A stretch of DNA of 64,000 nucleotides from Zingiber officinale. Taxonomy: Eukaryota; Streptophyta; Magnoliopsida; Zingiberales; Zingiberaceae. The stretch's first letter is position 1. The number at the start of each line of letters is the position of its first letter. Positions 33,151 to 45,611 of the stretch are shown in pieces. The notes beneath the pieces are model-generated. The model was not told the DNA's origin and made no database searches. It saw only the letters and a list, made by a program, of their open reading frames with translations. The stretch is taken from positions 6,187,474 to 6,251,473 of the forward strand of contig NC_056002.1 in the NCBI RefSeq assembly GCF_018446385.1. The letters are read 5' to 3'. The translations under genes and the position numbers were made by a program.

Positions 33151-34048
33151 TACTTGCTGTGGTTAACCTCACAACCATTTGCAAAGTGCGTTTTCCTGCA
33201 TCTCAATTTAACATGCACATCAACCAATGCTTGTCCCATCTATATTGATTTTCACTGTACCATCGTAGGTGTTGTACACATGCCGTCACATGCTTCCCAT
33301 GTTATTTATGTACTAGTTAGTCATAAACTTGGGGGTTGACTGTGCTGACTTTATTGACGGCTTGTAAAATTTGGCATAATTTTAATAACTAAACAAGTAT
33401 ATTCTAGTTCACCCTCGGTAGGCTTCTTTTAGATCTTCATCTCGACTGTTGCTATAAAATATAATATAAGTCTAGATAAGAAGGTAAACTTACCTGGTAA
33501 ATTCTGAAAAAAGAGTATTGGTAAATTATCCTATTTAAAATAATGATGGAAAGAAGAAAAATACAGACAGTGTCTTACGCATGTTCATCATGTAGAGGTG
33601 GTGGAAAGTTGCCATTGTGCACACCGCGCAACTTGAAAGAGATTTTGTACAGATGATCCAAACAAAATGCTCTAGTTGATTTATGTGAACAAGAATCATT
33701 CCTGAGCATTTGGCAGTCTTGTTAGATGTCTTGATGGGGTAATCATTCCCCCAAGTTATGTTGTCTGAATTATGATTAAAACAAGAGAATGAGCAGAAAA
33801 AATGGAGTCATTTAATGCAAACGACCTCTGCAGGGATGACAAGTTCAACAATCATCGTCAATTCTATCAAGATTCTAGTAATTGAGCCGATACCAGAATC
33901 AGGGCCGTTGTTGATTTGTTTTCGACCTTTCAGACGATTCATCGAGCTCATGACTGCCTTGTAAAGCTATAAAATTTCCACAGACAGAAGGTGAAGTGTA
34001 TGCTAATTAGCATAGCACAAAATATATAAACACAAACAAGAAGCAAGC
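33151..34048. other. Convergent 3' flank, kinase and MTP8 genes
   Basis: About 0.9 kb between two stop codons that face each other. No coding exon recognised. It holds the 3' UTRs and polyadenylation regions of both genes. Confidence 0.5.
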
Positions 34049-37000
34049 TTAAGGTTGGCTGCTAGGTAGCTTGACGAGGATGTTATGCTCTGGCTTGTGG
34101 TCGCATTCGAAATCAAGGTGTACAAATGCTCGTTCTACTTCTGGAAGTTCTTCGATCTTTATCTGCAGGGATTCTCCGATCATGTGGGCTTCTTTCAGAG
34201 GCAAATCTTCTGGAAGTTCAATATCAACCTATGGATAGAAGGACATACAGTTTATCCAAAAGGAAGCTCTGACATATATGCAACTGAGCTCAGAAAATAT
34301 AAGCTGTCATCGCTTTGAACAAATAATACAGACAAATGTATTTATTTTAAGTTTACATAAGAATAAACATACCTATAGGTTCAAAGAGAAACTTGTAAGT
34401 AGATACTATCTTATAATTAATGTTTAAGTAATAGTGGAAATTATATTATACACGTAAATCATATATTATTGAGAATATCTATTCAAACAATTAATAAGTC
34501 AATAACCCTTAAAATATATAAATATAAAATCCTAATTAAGAGGAGCTGATACTACTCTAACTTCCTTCCACTTATTCTTCTTCATTATTTTAAATTATAT
34601 ATTATAATATAATTTCTTAACATTAAAAGTGTCTCACTTGATATGTGAGAGGATCAGATTAAAACCCATATGAGGGCAAGATTTATGAGCTTCTTCTTGG
34701 CTTTGAATTCTATTTCACTAAATCTTTTTATTTGTCTGACCACTTATTTGGAAGTTTAGGTTTTATTTATGATTATATCTCTTGATCAAAATAGGCTAAG
34801 TGCAATTTTGTTATTAATAATTTACGAAATCAATATTTTATATAACACAACACCAAAATTAAATGTTTTCATAACTACTATAACAATCAAGTAATAATTT
34901 TGTTAAAACAAGTGAGTCATCATAATCATCAAGCTATATTTGATCATTAAGTGCTGTGTTAGATTATATCACTAATAATATTCAAATTAATTTGATCATT
35001 TTTATTACATTATTTTTTTTTTTCATTAGTCTCCGTCTAACGCTTACATTGATCAGAAACTTTAGTTTATCGGCAAAACCCGGAAAAGGAGAATGAGAAA
35101 ATTAGAAAGAAAAGAAAACCATGAGATTTTAGTTTGGCGGCAGCAAATGGTGGGGACATTGTTAAATATCATGTCATGCTTTCTCATAGAACAAAATATG
35201 TGAAATATCAGATAATTTTCTCATTTGATTAAAGAGAAATTGTATGTAATTTTAGATATTTTTTCTTCAACTTCTCAATGGGGTTTCTACTCCACTGCAA
35301 GGAAGCTCAAATACCTCAAGGATAATATATTATCAGGATGACAAGAAATAACAATGAGGAAAGGAACTGACCTCAACGAAGTAAAGGACTCCAAATGTAT
35401 AGGCTCGGACAGTGTCGACTCGTTTAATCTTAGGATCATGCCTTATTACGAGGTAAGTTAATTTCTGCAGCATCTCTGGTGGAGCGGACTGCCCAACCAG
35501 TGAAACTAATATCAAGAAGAAATAGACAAGCAACAAATAGTTAGTGAAATATAAAACTATGAAGCATGAGCAGAAGTTACAGGAAAAACAATCAAACAAA
35601 GGAAGGGAAAATGCCAGGTTATCATATGATATACTATGTGCTGCATCATGTCCTGTTGTATTGCCTTGGTTGATTGCCAAAACCAATACGTTTCAATATT
35701 AAACTGCTGTAGATAATTCAGATTCATACTAAGGGACATATGTGAATACAGAAAGAAATGCTGGCTGAAATAGTTTTGGAACAAAACTGCAATTAGAAAG
35801 GCAAACCTGCATTCTCCCAGACAGTTCCTGACCAATTCGTAATTGTATATATTGCAAGAATGATAGCTCCAGCAGGGTCAATCCACCAGTAGTATTTATC
35901 ACCAAGAATAGCAGCAGTCAAGCCAAGAACATTGGTGACGACATCAAAATAATGGTCCTGGATATCATTCAACAAGCCACCAGAATCAGCATAATGTTAA
36001 TGTATGATGTCAACGGAATCAAATGCGAAACCATGAAGTTTACATAATCAGAAGTAGAACCTTAGCATAGGCACGGACAATATTGTTTCCTGAGGTTCTG
36101 CAGTACAGCCACAAAGCTAGCTTTATGAATGTGGCTGTCAACATGATTGAGTATAGCCATATCAATTGTGTTGAGGTCATCTTTTCAGAGGGTGTATTTT
36201 CAATCAAACGCTCAAGAGCTTGAACAAAAACCTGAAATCCTGATAAAAAGAGTATATGTGAAGTTATACAGAAAAAAAGGATGATAGTTTGTCTTCAGCT
36301 TGTAGCAAATAGCAACCAAATAAGCTTTGAAAATATATTTCATTGCAACAGAAGCATGCAAGGAAATCAAATCCACTAGTCAAATTAAACCTTTAAACAA
36401 GTTTAAAAGCACAAGAATGTTACGAAGTCACAACACAAGCAATATTTCAGAAAATATGTACCTAGAGTAGCCATAACAGCAGCAAATATGATAATTCCAA
36501 CTGGCTGAACACGCAACTTGCCAATAGGATACTTGTATATGTTTATGCTTTTCATTGACAAATGTGTAAACCAGAGGATTCCACCAGCCATAAGATCCAG
36601 TAACGAATCAAGTGTTGATGCAGCAATAGCTATTGAACCACTTCGTATAGTAGCATAAATCTACAGTCAAAATCCACCTCAATTTTAGCTTAGGTATATG
36701 AAACTGACCAATATACGCTACCATTGAAAATTTTCTTAGTCAATGGGTCCTGGTAATACTAACTTATAACCCCAGTAAGACGAAAATATAACTTTCCTTT
36801 TTCTACAAGTTCAACAACAGCAAAGATTCAGACTACAAAGATCAACACCTTTAGTGCCAAGAGAGCAATGTTTGCATAGTTAGATATCTTTATGGCAAAT
36901 TCACTCTGTGCTTGCTCTTCAAGATCTTTATCCTCATCAATGGTTTTTGTATGCAAGGAGTCAACTTCCTCAAAGGATCTCAGGGTTGCAAATTGTTTCT

Positions 37001-37862
37001 CGTAGTATTCTTTTTCCCCTGATATTCAAAATGAGATGATGGTTAGTATAAGCATTCAATCGCATAACACAAAAATTTGTTGTACGTTCACAGCTTCTAT
37101 TATCCATTCTGAGAAAAAAGAGTGGAACTCTCAGCATAAAGTAAGATATAGTTGGACATCTTGTTACTATGAATATGCAAATAGGTACGATTCGAAGCCA
37201 ATAAGACACAAAAAGCATGTTGTAGGTGTAAGGAACATTGGTAGGTGATCAGCATGCTAATCTACACAACAATTTGACAGACAACAACAAGAAAAAACTG
37301 TAAAAATATATACTAGAATTAGATCATTATTAATTATAAAGAAAGCTAAAAAAATAGCAGACTTGTTGCTAAAGTAATGGTTTTCCTTTCCCCTTTAAGA
37401 CCAGATATTCTACGGGCAGAAAGGGGCAAAAGCGATTTTTAGCCTTTTTTTCCATCAACGTCATCCGCAGGCAAAAAGCTTGCACTGATCTTCAAAAAGG
37501 AGCCAAAAAAACAAATAGAAAAACTAGATAGATTTAGAAGGTACACGAGGAAACGAACAGACCAAAGAAAACTAAGATAATAAGCGCCAAGCAACTTCAA
37601 AAATCAGCGTTTTTATCGCAATCTGAGAGGGCGGTATGTGGATGAGCAGACAGCGATAACCTTCGATGAGATCTCTGGTTTGGGAGACGTCTAGGGTGAA
37701 AGGCCTCTCCAAGTCGACGCCGCGCCTCACCTTATCCGGCAGCCTGGACACGAACTCGCCCCTCATTGAGGTCACCGAGTTCTTGCGCGGCATCCGGCCG
37801 GCGGGCCCCAAAAGCGGCGTCCTGACCTCCGCCGCTGCCCGATCGTTCTCTCCGCCCTCCAT
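34049..37862 (-). CDS. MTP8: Metal tolerance protein 8-like Mn transporter (CDF family)
   Basis: Seven exons read right to left: 37661-37862, 36849-37018, 36462-36660, 36061-36239, 35807-35957, 35372-35505 and 34049-34228. All are GT-AG and total 1215 bases, 404 aa, the usual length for MTP8. The protein is a cation diffusion facilitator that, in the MTP8 clade, moves Mn2+ into the vacuole in exchange for protons. The N-terminus shows the clade's [16 protein letters not shown] and [20 protein letters not shown]. Metal-site motifs of Mn-CDFs are present as D142-x3-D146 (TLDSLLDL) and D251-x3-D255 (DHYFD). The hydrophobic segments around them are the membrane helices. The C-terminal cytosolic domain holds [42 protein letters not shown] and [17 protein letters not shown] box lies upstream at 38014-38021. 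The gene looks intact, with many AT-rich introns. Confidence 0.95.
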
Positions 37863-38013
37863 GCTCGCCTTCCGGCTTCCTCCTCCAGGGATTTCTCGGC
37901 ACTATCGCTCGCTGATTAATTTCCGATGGAGAAGGGAGACAGAATGGAAAGAACCGCAATTTATAAACTAAAAGAGGAACGAGGAGGAGAGAGGAAGGTG
38001 TCAATGACGCCGG

Positions 38014-38021
38014 TATTTATA
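38014..38021 (-). promoter_or_regulatory. TATA box of the MTP8 gene
   Basis: TATAAATA on the minus strand, 152 bases before the ATG at 37862, just ahead of a purine/pyrimidine-rich leader. Confidence 0.6.
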
Positions 38022-38399
38022 ACGGTTACAGCTCATCAAATGTAAACCGCAGAGCCCGTCTCTCGTAATTGTCGTCAAGCTTGACATTTTTCCCCCGAAA
38101 ACATACGTCAAGCAATTCAAACTGAAAGGGGGATTTTTTTTTTTTTTTTTGCATTTTGGTCCTCTAAAGTTTCTTGCTCAGGCGTGTTTCTTACGGCGGG
38201 GAGAGAGATGGAAAAAAACTGAAAATAAAAATAAGAATGAATATTGATCCGGTAATGAGGAGGGACCCGTTTAGTAGGATGGTCAATGACATAGTAGAGG
38301 TCAAAGTTAAGATTGGTGAAAGCTTTGGTATTATCGTCCGATCGTGCAACCTCCTTTTCCGATTGGGAGGAAGAATCGCCTAGCCTATTTGAAACATAT

Positions 38400-39110
38400 A
38401 TTAGCACAGCTCAGTCATGTACCGAGCTTCTGTTGTTCAAACAGATAAGGTATGCGCCGAGCGTCCAACCCACTCGGACTCACATCGGCAGACAGTGACG
38501 ACTGAGCAGACTACATTCAGATCAACTTCTTTGTTCCGCATAACAGCGGAGTCCGGACAGTAGAATGTTGGTCGAGCGATCATTCTGCTCGGCTCGAGGA
38601 CAAGATCGTCCGGACAGTCAATAGCTGGCCGAGCAGGTCTTCCGCTAAGCCTGTAACAGATAAAAGAAAGATCAGAGGATATCCTTATGGGAACCTGTGC
38701 CGCCAACAGACGGCATGCTTGCCGGCATGGTCAGGCAGAAGATCGTACGACGAAAACTTCCGCTGTCTTGTCAGATATATACTCGGGTTGTTAAGGTATG
38801 ATGTCAAAACACTTTTCTGACACGTCTTTTCAGGGTATGCTTTGAGCAGTGTGCGTGCCTCGAAAAACATACACGCACTCTCCGGGAGTCATATATAAAG
38901 ACCCCCAAACTTGGACGACGGTATGCGAAATCATTACTATAGCTACAGTAACTTTGTCATTTTACTTCTTTGTTTTTTCTATATCGTCGGTGTTTGACTT
39001 GAGCATCGGAGGGTCATCGCCGAGAACCCCTTCCTTGTTCAGCACTGACATTGTTATGATTATAGGTTTCACTGATGAGAAGTCTACCAATGATCAATAG
39101 GAGTGTCACA
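38400..39110 (+). mobile_element. Ty3/gypsy LTR relic (Tat-like)
   Basis: The segment has the layout of a gypsy LTR: a TATA box 'catatataaagac' at 38890-38902, then about 100 bases later 'tttgacttgagcatcggagggtcatcg', a phrase typical of plant Tat-type gypsy LTR ends. It aligns in order with 41230-41930. There is no coding region. Ends and target duplication were not resolved. Broken, old. Confidence 0.6.
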
Positions 39111-41229
39111 CCCCTAATATTTATGACCTTGACTCTTAGACAGAATCAAATATATTATTGAAGGATAATTTCCTTTTTACAAAATAGGCCTGAAGTTTCC
39201 GTTTTCATTTTCAATCGACAGAAACAGGTCAAACAGTTTATTTTTTTATATATTAAAGGAGAGTGGCTGGAGTTCAAGATTTTAAATCTCATCCAATAAT
39301 TTTTCTGTTTTTTTTTGGGGTCCTTTTTAACTACCTGCAGAAAGAAGTGCAGGCGCTGGTGCAACTTTATTATGAAAGGCATACGCACTGGTGCAACTTC
39401 ATTATGAAAGGTACGGAAAATAATATTCTTCTAATTTAATCAGGAAGGAAAGTTAAAAGAAATTAAAGGGATTTTTTTAGTTGTTATGTATTCATAGCGG
39501 TTATTTTATGAATATTAAAGAAATATCATTTAATTTTTTTTTAAAAAAAATCTGGATAATTTATCTTGAAAAAATTATATATTATAATAAATATGAAATC
39601 ATAGTTGTTTAAATTATATAGCAGAATCCTATTACTATATATAATTATATAGTAATTATGATCATAATTACTACAACACACTTAATCATTCAGGATTTAA
39701 GTAGGATGTGGACATTATTAAAGGATAGTTATATCATTTCCAGGTAGATGAAACAGTCCTTTTAATAAAATTAATATTATATATAAAATACTCTTTATTG
39801 TTAAATTAAGAAAAAATATTTTAACTCTATTAAAATCATTTCAAAAGTATTATACCAATTATATAATAGTTATTTTGATAATCTAAACTTATTTTAATTT
39901 ATGTATCAGATAAATTTAAAATACAACTCATCCCTACTTTTAAAATCAACCTCTAAAATATTCATCTCTTTTGAAATTAAAACCTTAATCTTTTTATGAA
40001 TGCTACTATTACACTACAGGTTGAGATTAAATTATATAATAGTTTTGATGTGATTTTAATTAAGTTAAAATATTTTTTATCAACTTCAAAAAAATTAACA
40101 AAGTTTAAAATAAAATAATTTGATATAAAGGATTCTATGTTAAGTCAGTTTATTTTTATCATGTCAGAGTAATTATTACATATCGTGTAACAATTATTAT
40201 AGCTGTAATTATTAATATATATTTTTAAAAACAATTTTGATAATTAGGCACGCTCCTTTTTAAATAATTGTTGCTTCTTTTTTTTCTTTTGCTACTTTGG
40301 TTGAATAAGATGGAGGAAATACGTGCATAACTTATAAAAGTAAAATAAATTTGATTTAAATATTTAAAAAATTTAGAACGTGTGGTTTGATAAATTACTT
40401 AAAATTAGCAAACTGACCCACTAAAATACGAAAGACACAAGTTCATTATCCAAAATAAGAACCAATGGAGTTAATTTTGACCTCGTGTTCTTGTTATGTA
40501 GTATTTTACCCATAAAATGATAAAATCAACTAGGAGGGTAGTTTGACATTGCTGAAATGTTGATGGGCATTTCGTAAAATGGCTGCCATTAGTGATTGGG
40601 AAAAATATTTAACTTTGTTAAAATAATGGGCACGAGATGCACGATTTTAAAAGGACGAGATCGCGACGCTTGAATAATTAGGCAGTTTTTTAAAAAAGTG
40701 AACTTAAAATTGAGGATTCTTCAATGGGTTAAATGCATTCCATTTTTAATACATAAAATATTAATTTTCTCCTTTTTAAAATTTGTAAGGGTACAAATAT
40801 TAATATTTGAGATATATAAGAGTATTATTAGATTCGTCAAATTTGTTTTTTTCAAATATAATTTAACTGCGCATTCGAGTATATTTAAATTTATTTCAAA
40901 AGAATTTAACTTAATTTTTTTTAATATATATTTTTCATGCATTAAAATAAAAGTGACAAATAGGTCAGACCACTGTCGGCACAAATCAATCCAACTCAGC
41001 ATGATATAGGTCTCTTAAATTTAGGTGGGACCATCCTTGATTTAAAAAGTTCGGGATAAATAGTCATTAAAAAAAATTAACAAAAAATAAATAAATATTC
41101 ACCCTTATTGATGCGGTGGTAAGGAGTCACCAAATATAAATTAAATATGAGAATAGCAGTGGATACGAAGATCAAAATTAAAACAGTCAAAGATAGAAAA
41201 TTGTTAGTTTATAAAGTTAGACGAATGGA
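39111..41229. other. AT-rich intergenic DNA, no gene recognised
   Basis: Very AT-rich with many short inverted words, for example 'tagtaattatgatcataattacta' near 39651-39674. The overlapping frames at 40698-41009 (+) and 40721-41002 (-) have no domain. Possibly the remains of small DNA elements; nothing firm. Confidence 0.4.
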
Positions 41230-41930
41230 TTTGAAGGGTCCAATTGGCTCGGAGGTTCATTTGGACAAATTATTCATCTCGCCGGGATTATTATAGAAAG
41301 GATATTAGATGTTTATAATTATAATGACCCTATGAGGGCTAGTTCAACCAGACCATATGTCTGGTCACACGAGGAACAACTTATAGAGCTGAATGATCGT
41401 GGAGAATAACAACTGAGATAGATCGGACAGGGAATCATGGGCGAGCAAGGCCCTCACTCGGCTAGAAAGTGGAACCCTTCACTTGGCTCATCGTATTCTT
41501 CTGAGAGTCAATGTCGCTGACAACAGGGCATGGTTAACTGACAAATTGTACGATGAAAGTTTGCACTGTCATGTTAGAGATTTATACGTTCTATTAAGGA
41601 AAAGTTCGCAGAGACACTTTTCCAACGTATTTTTTCATAGGAGATCAGTTAGGAAAACGTGTACATATATTGGGAAGTATGCGTGTCAACTACTAGAGCA
41701 CTATATAAAGAGGGGGGATATGCACCGACGAAGGTATGCGCTATTTGTATTTATGCTTTTGTTGCTGTTACAGTTCTTTGCTGTCTTTCTACTATTTCAA
41801 TAACTGACTTGAGCATCAGAGGACCAACGTTGAGACCTCTTCCCCGGTCTAGCACTGTTATTCTTGATTTTGCAAAGCGGAGTAAAGTCTTCACATAATC
41901 AATCACAGAGTCATATCTCAACCAACTATC
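41230..41930 (+). mobile_element. Second Ty3/gypsy LTR relic of the same family
   Basis: Shared landmarks with 38400-39110, in the same order and orientation: 'gtacgatgaaagttt...cactgtcatgttagagatttata', the TATA box 'actatataaagagg' at 41700-41713 and 'aactgacttgagcatcagagg' near 41801-41821. No coding DNA lies between the two relics. They differ at perhaps a third of positions by eye, so independent old insertions are likelier than the two ends of one element. Confidence 0.55.
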
Positions 41931-42866
41931 TTCACTATTTCCGGACAGGATCACTTATTTTTATTACGAGAAAAATAGTGCTCTATTTAAAAATAAATTA
42001 AAAAAATATCATATCTAAACAACAATGTGGTTTGAACATGTTTGATGTAATAGTTTTAACCAAAGTGATTGCTTAAAATTATTAAATAATTACATTTAAA
42101 ATTATTTAAATATCAATTAAAATTGTTCTAATTTAATTAAAATTATATAAGTTAAAATTAAAATTATTATAATGTAAAATAATTAATCAAAATTACTTAG
42201 AACATCTTTGCTAATTTCTAAATTAGGTGTTTTTAAAAATATAATATTTTTTTAGAATGAAATGTTTTTTTTAATGATATTAAAAATAAATAATATTTTT
42301 TTTGAAAATATCCTATTAATTTTACAAATAGATAATACTAAGGCAAGTTGTGACGTGACGTTTGCGTTCAATGGCCCATGATCAGTTAAGAGTAGACTTA
42401 AAATTATTTGGAGCAATAATTGTACAAACCATCATCACCTCTTTTTCCCGATTGAAATAATTCTTGTCCTCGTGGTAATGTCTATTGAATGCGATTCTTT
42501 CCGATATTTTATACTCAAATTTAAAGAACAAATAAAATCACGGATAAGAGAAGAGACAGACCATGAAATCACGGCCAAGTCGCAACCAACTCTAAAATTG
42601 TGGCCGTACGTCTAGCCGGTCAAGTCACAACCAATTCTAAAATTGTGACCGTCAATCCACGAACTTACGACATTGATAATTTTGTAATGACATGTTGGCG
42701 GTCGCCTAACCACAAGGCCATGACAAAATCGTGGCGATTTTACGGTAGCAATGATCTCCACCGTTAGGTTAATTAGGTCGTGGATGCTCACTGTCAAATC
42801 GGAATTTTCTGAAGTTTTGTAATTTTTTTTTTTTTGGAACAAGTTTGTTTCCTCAGAGACACTAAA
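41931..42866. other. AT-rich intergenic DNA
   Basis: No gene. At about 42573-42650 a 41-45-base segment ('caagtcgcaaccaactctaa' and what follows) is repeated twice in tandem. Bases 42867-42871 (TAAAA) are the left target duplication of the next element. Confidence 0.4.
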
Positions 42867-42871
42867 TAAAA

Positions 42872-43463
42872 GGTTAGAAATGTGAATGAAATAAGAGTTT
42901 AGTTATATATTGAAAGTTTTAACGTATTATGGTTGATTTATATTATTATACATGTATTGATGATGTGAATAGATATATAGGGAGAGATTCTTTCTCATAT
43001 TTGAATATGTAAGAGATGTAAATCTAAGGTCTAAATTTATACTGAATCAAGTTGACTCGTATGTGAGCACGATCTGTGCGCATCGAATGCCAAACCGGTC
43101 GAGACAAAATTTGTTCAAACGAATAATATCCAACATTAAATTCATTAATGACGATTCCGTAATATCTAGGTAATAATAGCGGGCATTAAACCCAACATTG
43201 AATGGTCATAAGCCAGTCATTTATTATAACCATGGGTGAGCCCTCCTATAAAAGGAGGTAGTAAGCAAGAGTAGAAGAAGAAAAATAGAGAAACAAAAGA
43301 ATTCCTCCACTACTCGGCGATACAAAACAACAATCTTCTTGACAACCTAGTAACTCGGCCTGACTTTTAAGGCTTTCAACTTGAGATTATCAGCTCAGGT
43401 TATCTTAACATTAAGTCTGAATTTAGTTTGTAAATTTAATATATTTCCCCAAAAACTCCGACA
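42872..43463 (+). repeat. Left LTR of copia element A
   Basis: Begins with 'gttagaaatgtgaat' and ends 'aaactccgaca'. It carries the TATA box 'cctataaaagg' near 43243. It matches the right LTR in blocks, but the right one has extra repeat units and an extra segment. Confidence 0.85.
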
Positions 43464-44566
43464 ATAGATTGTCCAATAATCTTGAAACAAATTCATTTTT
43501 GTTGATGACCACATAAAGTGTTGATATGCAACAAACTGATCATATGAAAGCCCTCTCCATCCCGATTGGAAATATTCCAATCAATCATGGAGAAAGATCA
43601 AAGTAATTTACTGGGTTGAACTTCAAGAGGTGGCAGCAGAATATGCATTTCTACTTGACCACGCTCAATCTGGCTCAGTTCTTGACTGAGGACCCTCCCA
43701 AGTATGTTGAGATGTTGATGTTTAGAATCTCAATGCAGTGGAGGCATGAATTCATTATGACTTTCTTTGTCGAAACCACATCCTCAACTGCCTTATCGAC
43801 TCGCTGTACACAGTGTATAGCACAAAGAGAATGGTTAAGGAGTTGTAGTAGTCATTAGACAAGAAGTCTAAGATGGAGGATACGGGGGTTAAGAAATTCA
43901 TTGTGGACCGATTCTTGGACTACAAGATGGTGGTTGACTTCAAGACAATGATCAGTCAAGTCTAGGAGCTTTTAGTGATCCTGCACAAGATCTACTCGAA
44001 ATGTATGGTTCTGAGTGAAACCTTCTAGGTGGCTGCTATCATTAAGAAAATATATCCCGGCTATAAGGACTTCAAGAACTACTTGAAGCACAAGCGAAAG
44101 GAGATAAACATAAAAGAACTCATTGTTAGACTTCGAATTGAAGAAGACAACAAGACTTCATAGAGAAAACTATTCTCTCAGGCTATGGTGAAAGCCAACA
44201 TAATCGAGCACGGTCAAAACTCGAAATGGAAGAACTCCAAAACTTTCAAGATGAGACCCAAAAGAGGTATAAGCAAGAAATTCTCTAGAAAGTGCTTTAA
44301 CTATTGTCAAGTCAGTTACAAATCTTCGGAGTGCAAGAAACCAAAGAAGAAATAGGAGACCGACTTGAACAAGGGACTAGAAATGAACGACCTCTGTTCC
44401 AGGTCTCCGAACTGAATATAGTGGGTTCAAATTTGCAGCAATGGTTGATCGATATTGGAACCACCAGATATATCTACTGCAATAAGGAGTTGCTCCATAA
44501 ATTTGAAGATATTAAAGATGGAGAGCAGCTGTTCATGGGGAACTCAGCAACCTTAGACATTATAGG

Positions 44567-45597
44567 TGTTGGTACCCCAAAATTATTTTGATATAATCAA
44601 ACAAGTTAAGTTAGGTCCTACTGTGTTTAACCCTGTGTCTAAGTGTGCAGGAACTTAGGAGCACGGGAAGTTGAGCAAAAGACGCAGCTAGCGAGAAGGA
44701 CGGCAGGGAGAGAGCCGATGGGCGGTGCGTCTGAGGGACGAGGTACTGCAGAAGAGTACACCGACGGATGAGAAGGGAGCGTGTGGTATTTCCAAGGGAC
44801 AAGAAGTCAATGTGGAAGATTGCTCAAGGAGCAAAAGATGCAGTTGTTCGAGGGACGAAAATCTGTGGAAGAGTATGTTAGCGGACAAGAAGGAAGCACG
44901 TGGCGATTCCGAGGAACAAGAAGCCAGAGCGGAAGCTTGCTCGAGAAGAAGGCCGAAAGTTGGGTTCGGGTGAACCCTATTCCGGATTGCCAAAATCACT
45001 CAAGCGAATGGAGCCGAAGCGGAAGACCCGGACTGAAGCAAGTGGAACCGAAGCTGGAGGTCCGGAGAGAAAGTCAACAAAATGTTGACTTTACCCTTCG
45101 GGGCGCCCAGAGCAGTCCGGAATGCACAAAACTCTTCTGGGCGCTCGGAACCCAAGTTTTATCAGTTTCGATGTGACCTTTGATTGTTCCATCGAGGATA
45201 GAGTTCTATCCCACTCGAGGCGCTTAGAACCCTTCCAGGCGCCTCAAGCAGGGCTATATAAGAAGTCTTGCTTCCAGAATCTAACAACAATAAGAAATTA
45301 TGAAACAACACTTGTACACATCCATTGTTCTTTTTTGGCTTTCTATTTCTTGCTTCCATTGCTGTAAAGAGGCTTCTCCGCTTGAAGGAGAATTTTAATG
45401 TACTTTAACTTCTTTGGATTAACAACCTTCTTGGTTGTAACCAAGTAAATCTGTGAGTCTCGTCTTTTTAGTTTATCTCTTATTTTGTTTATGCAAGTGT
45501 TTAGTTTAATTAAGTTATAAGTCCGAGGAATGTTTGTTTTGCTTGATTTATGCAAGGGTTATTCACCTCCTATAGCCGACCTCCGAGGGTCCTAACA
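44567..45597 (+). repeat. Left LTR of element B
   Basis: Starts TGTTGGTACCCC and ends GGTCCTAACA. It has a TATA box 'gctatataagaag' near 45253. The open frames within it are not genes. Confidence 0.9.
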
Positions 45598-45599
45598 AG

Positions 45600-45611
45600 T
45601 GGTATCAGAGC
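45600..45611 (+). promoter_or_regulatory. Primer-binding site of element B
   Basis: TGGTATCAGAGC, complementary to the 3' end of initiator Met-tRNA, two bases after the left LTR. Confidence 0.9.

Noticed and set aside
44725-45176. Overlapping plus frames of 80-130 codons
   Set aside because: They lie wholly within an LTR and recur in the partner LTR at 48282-48823.
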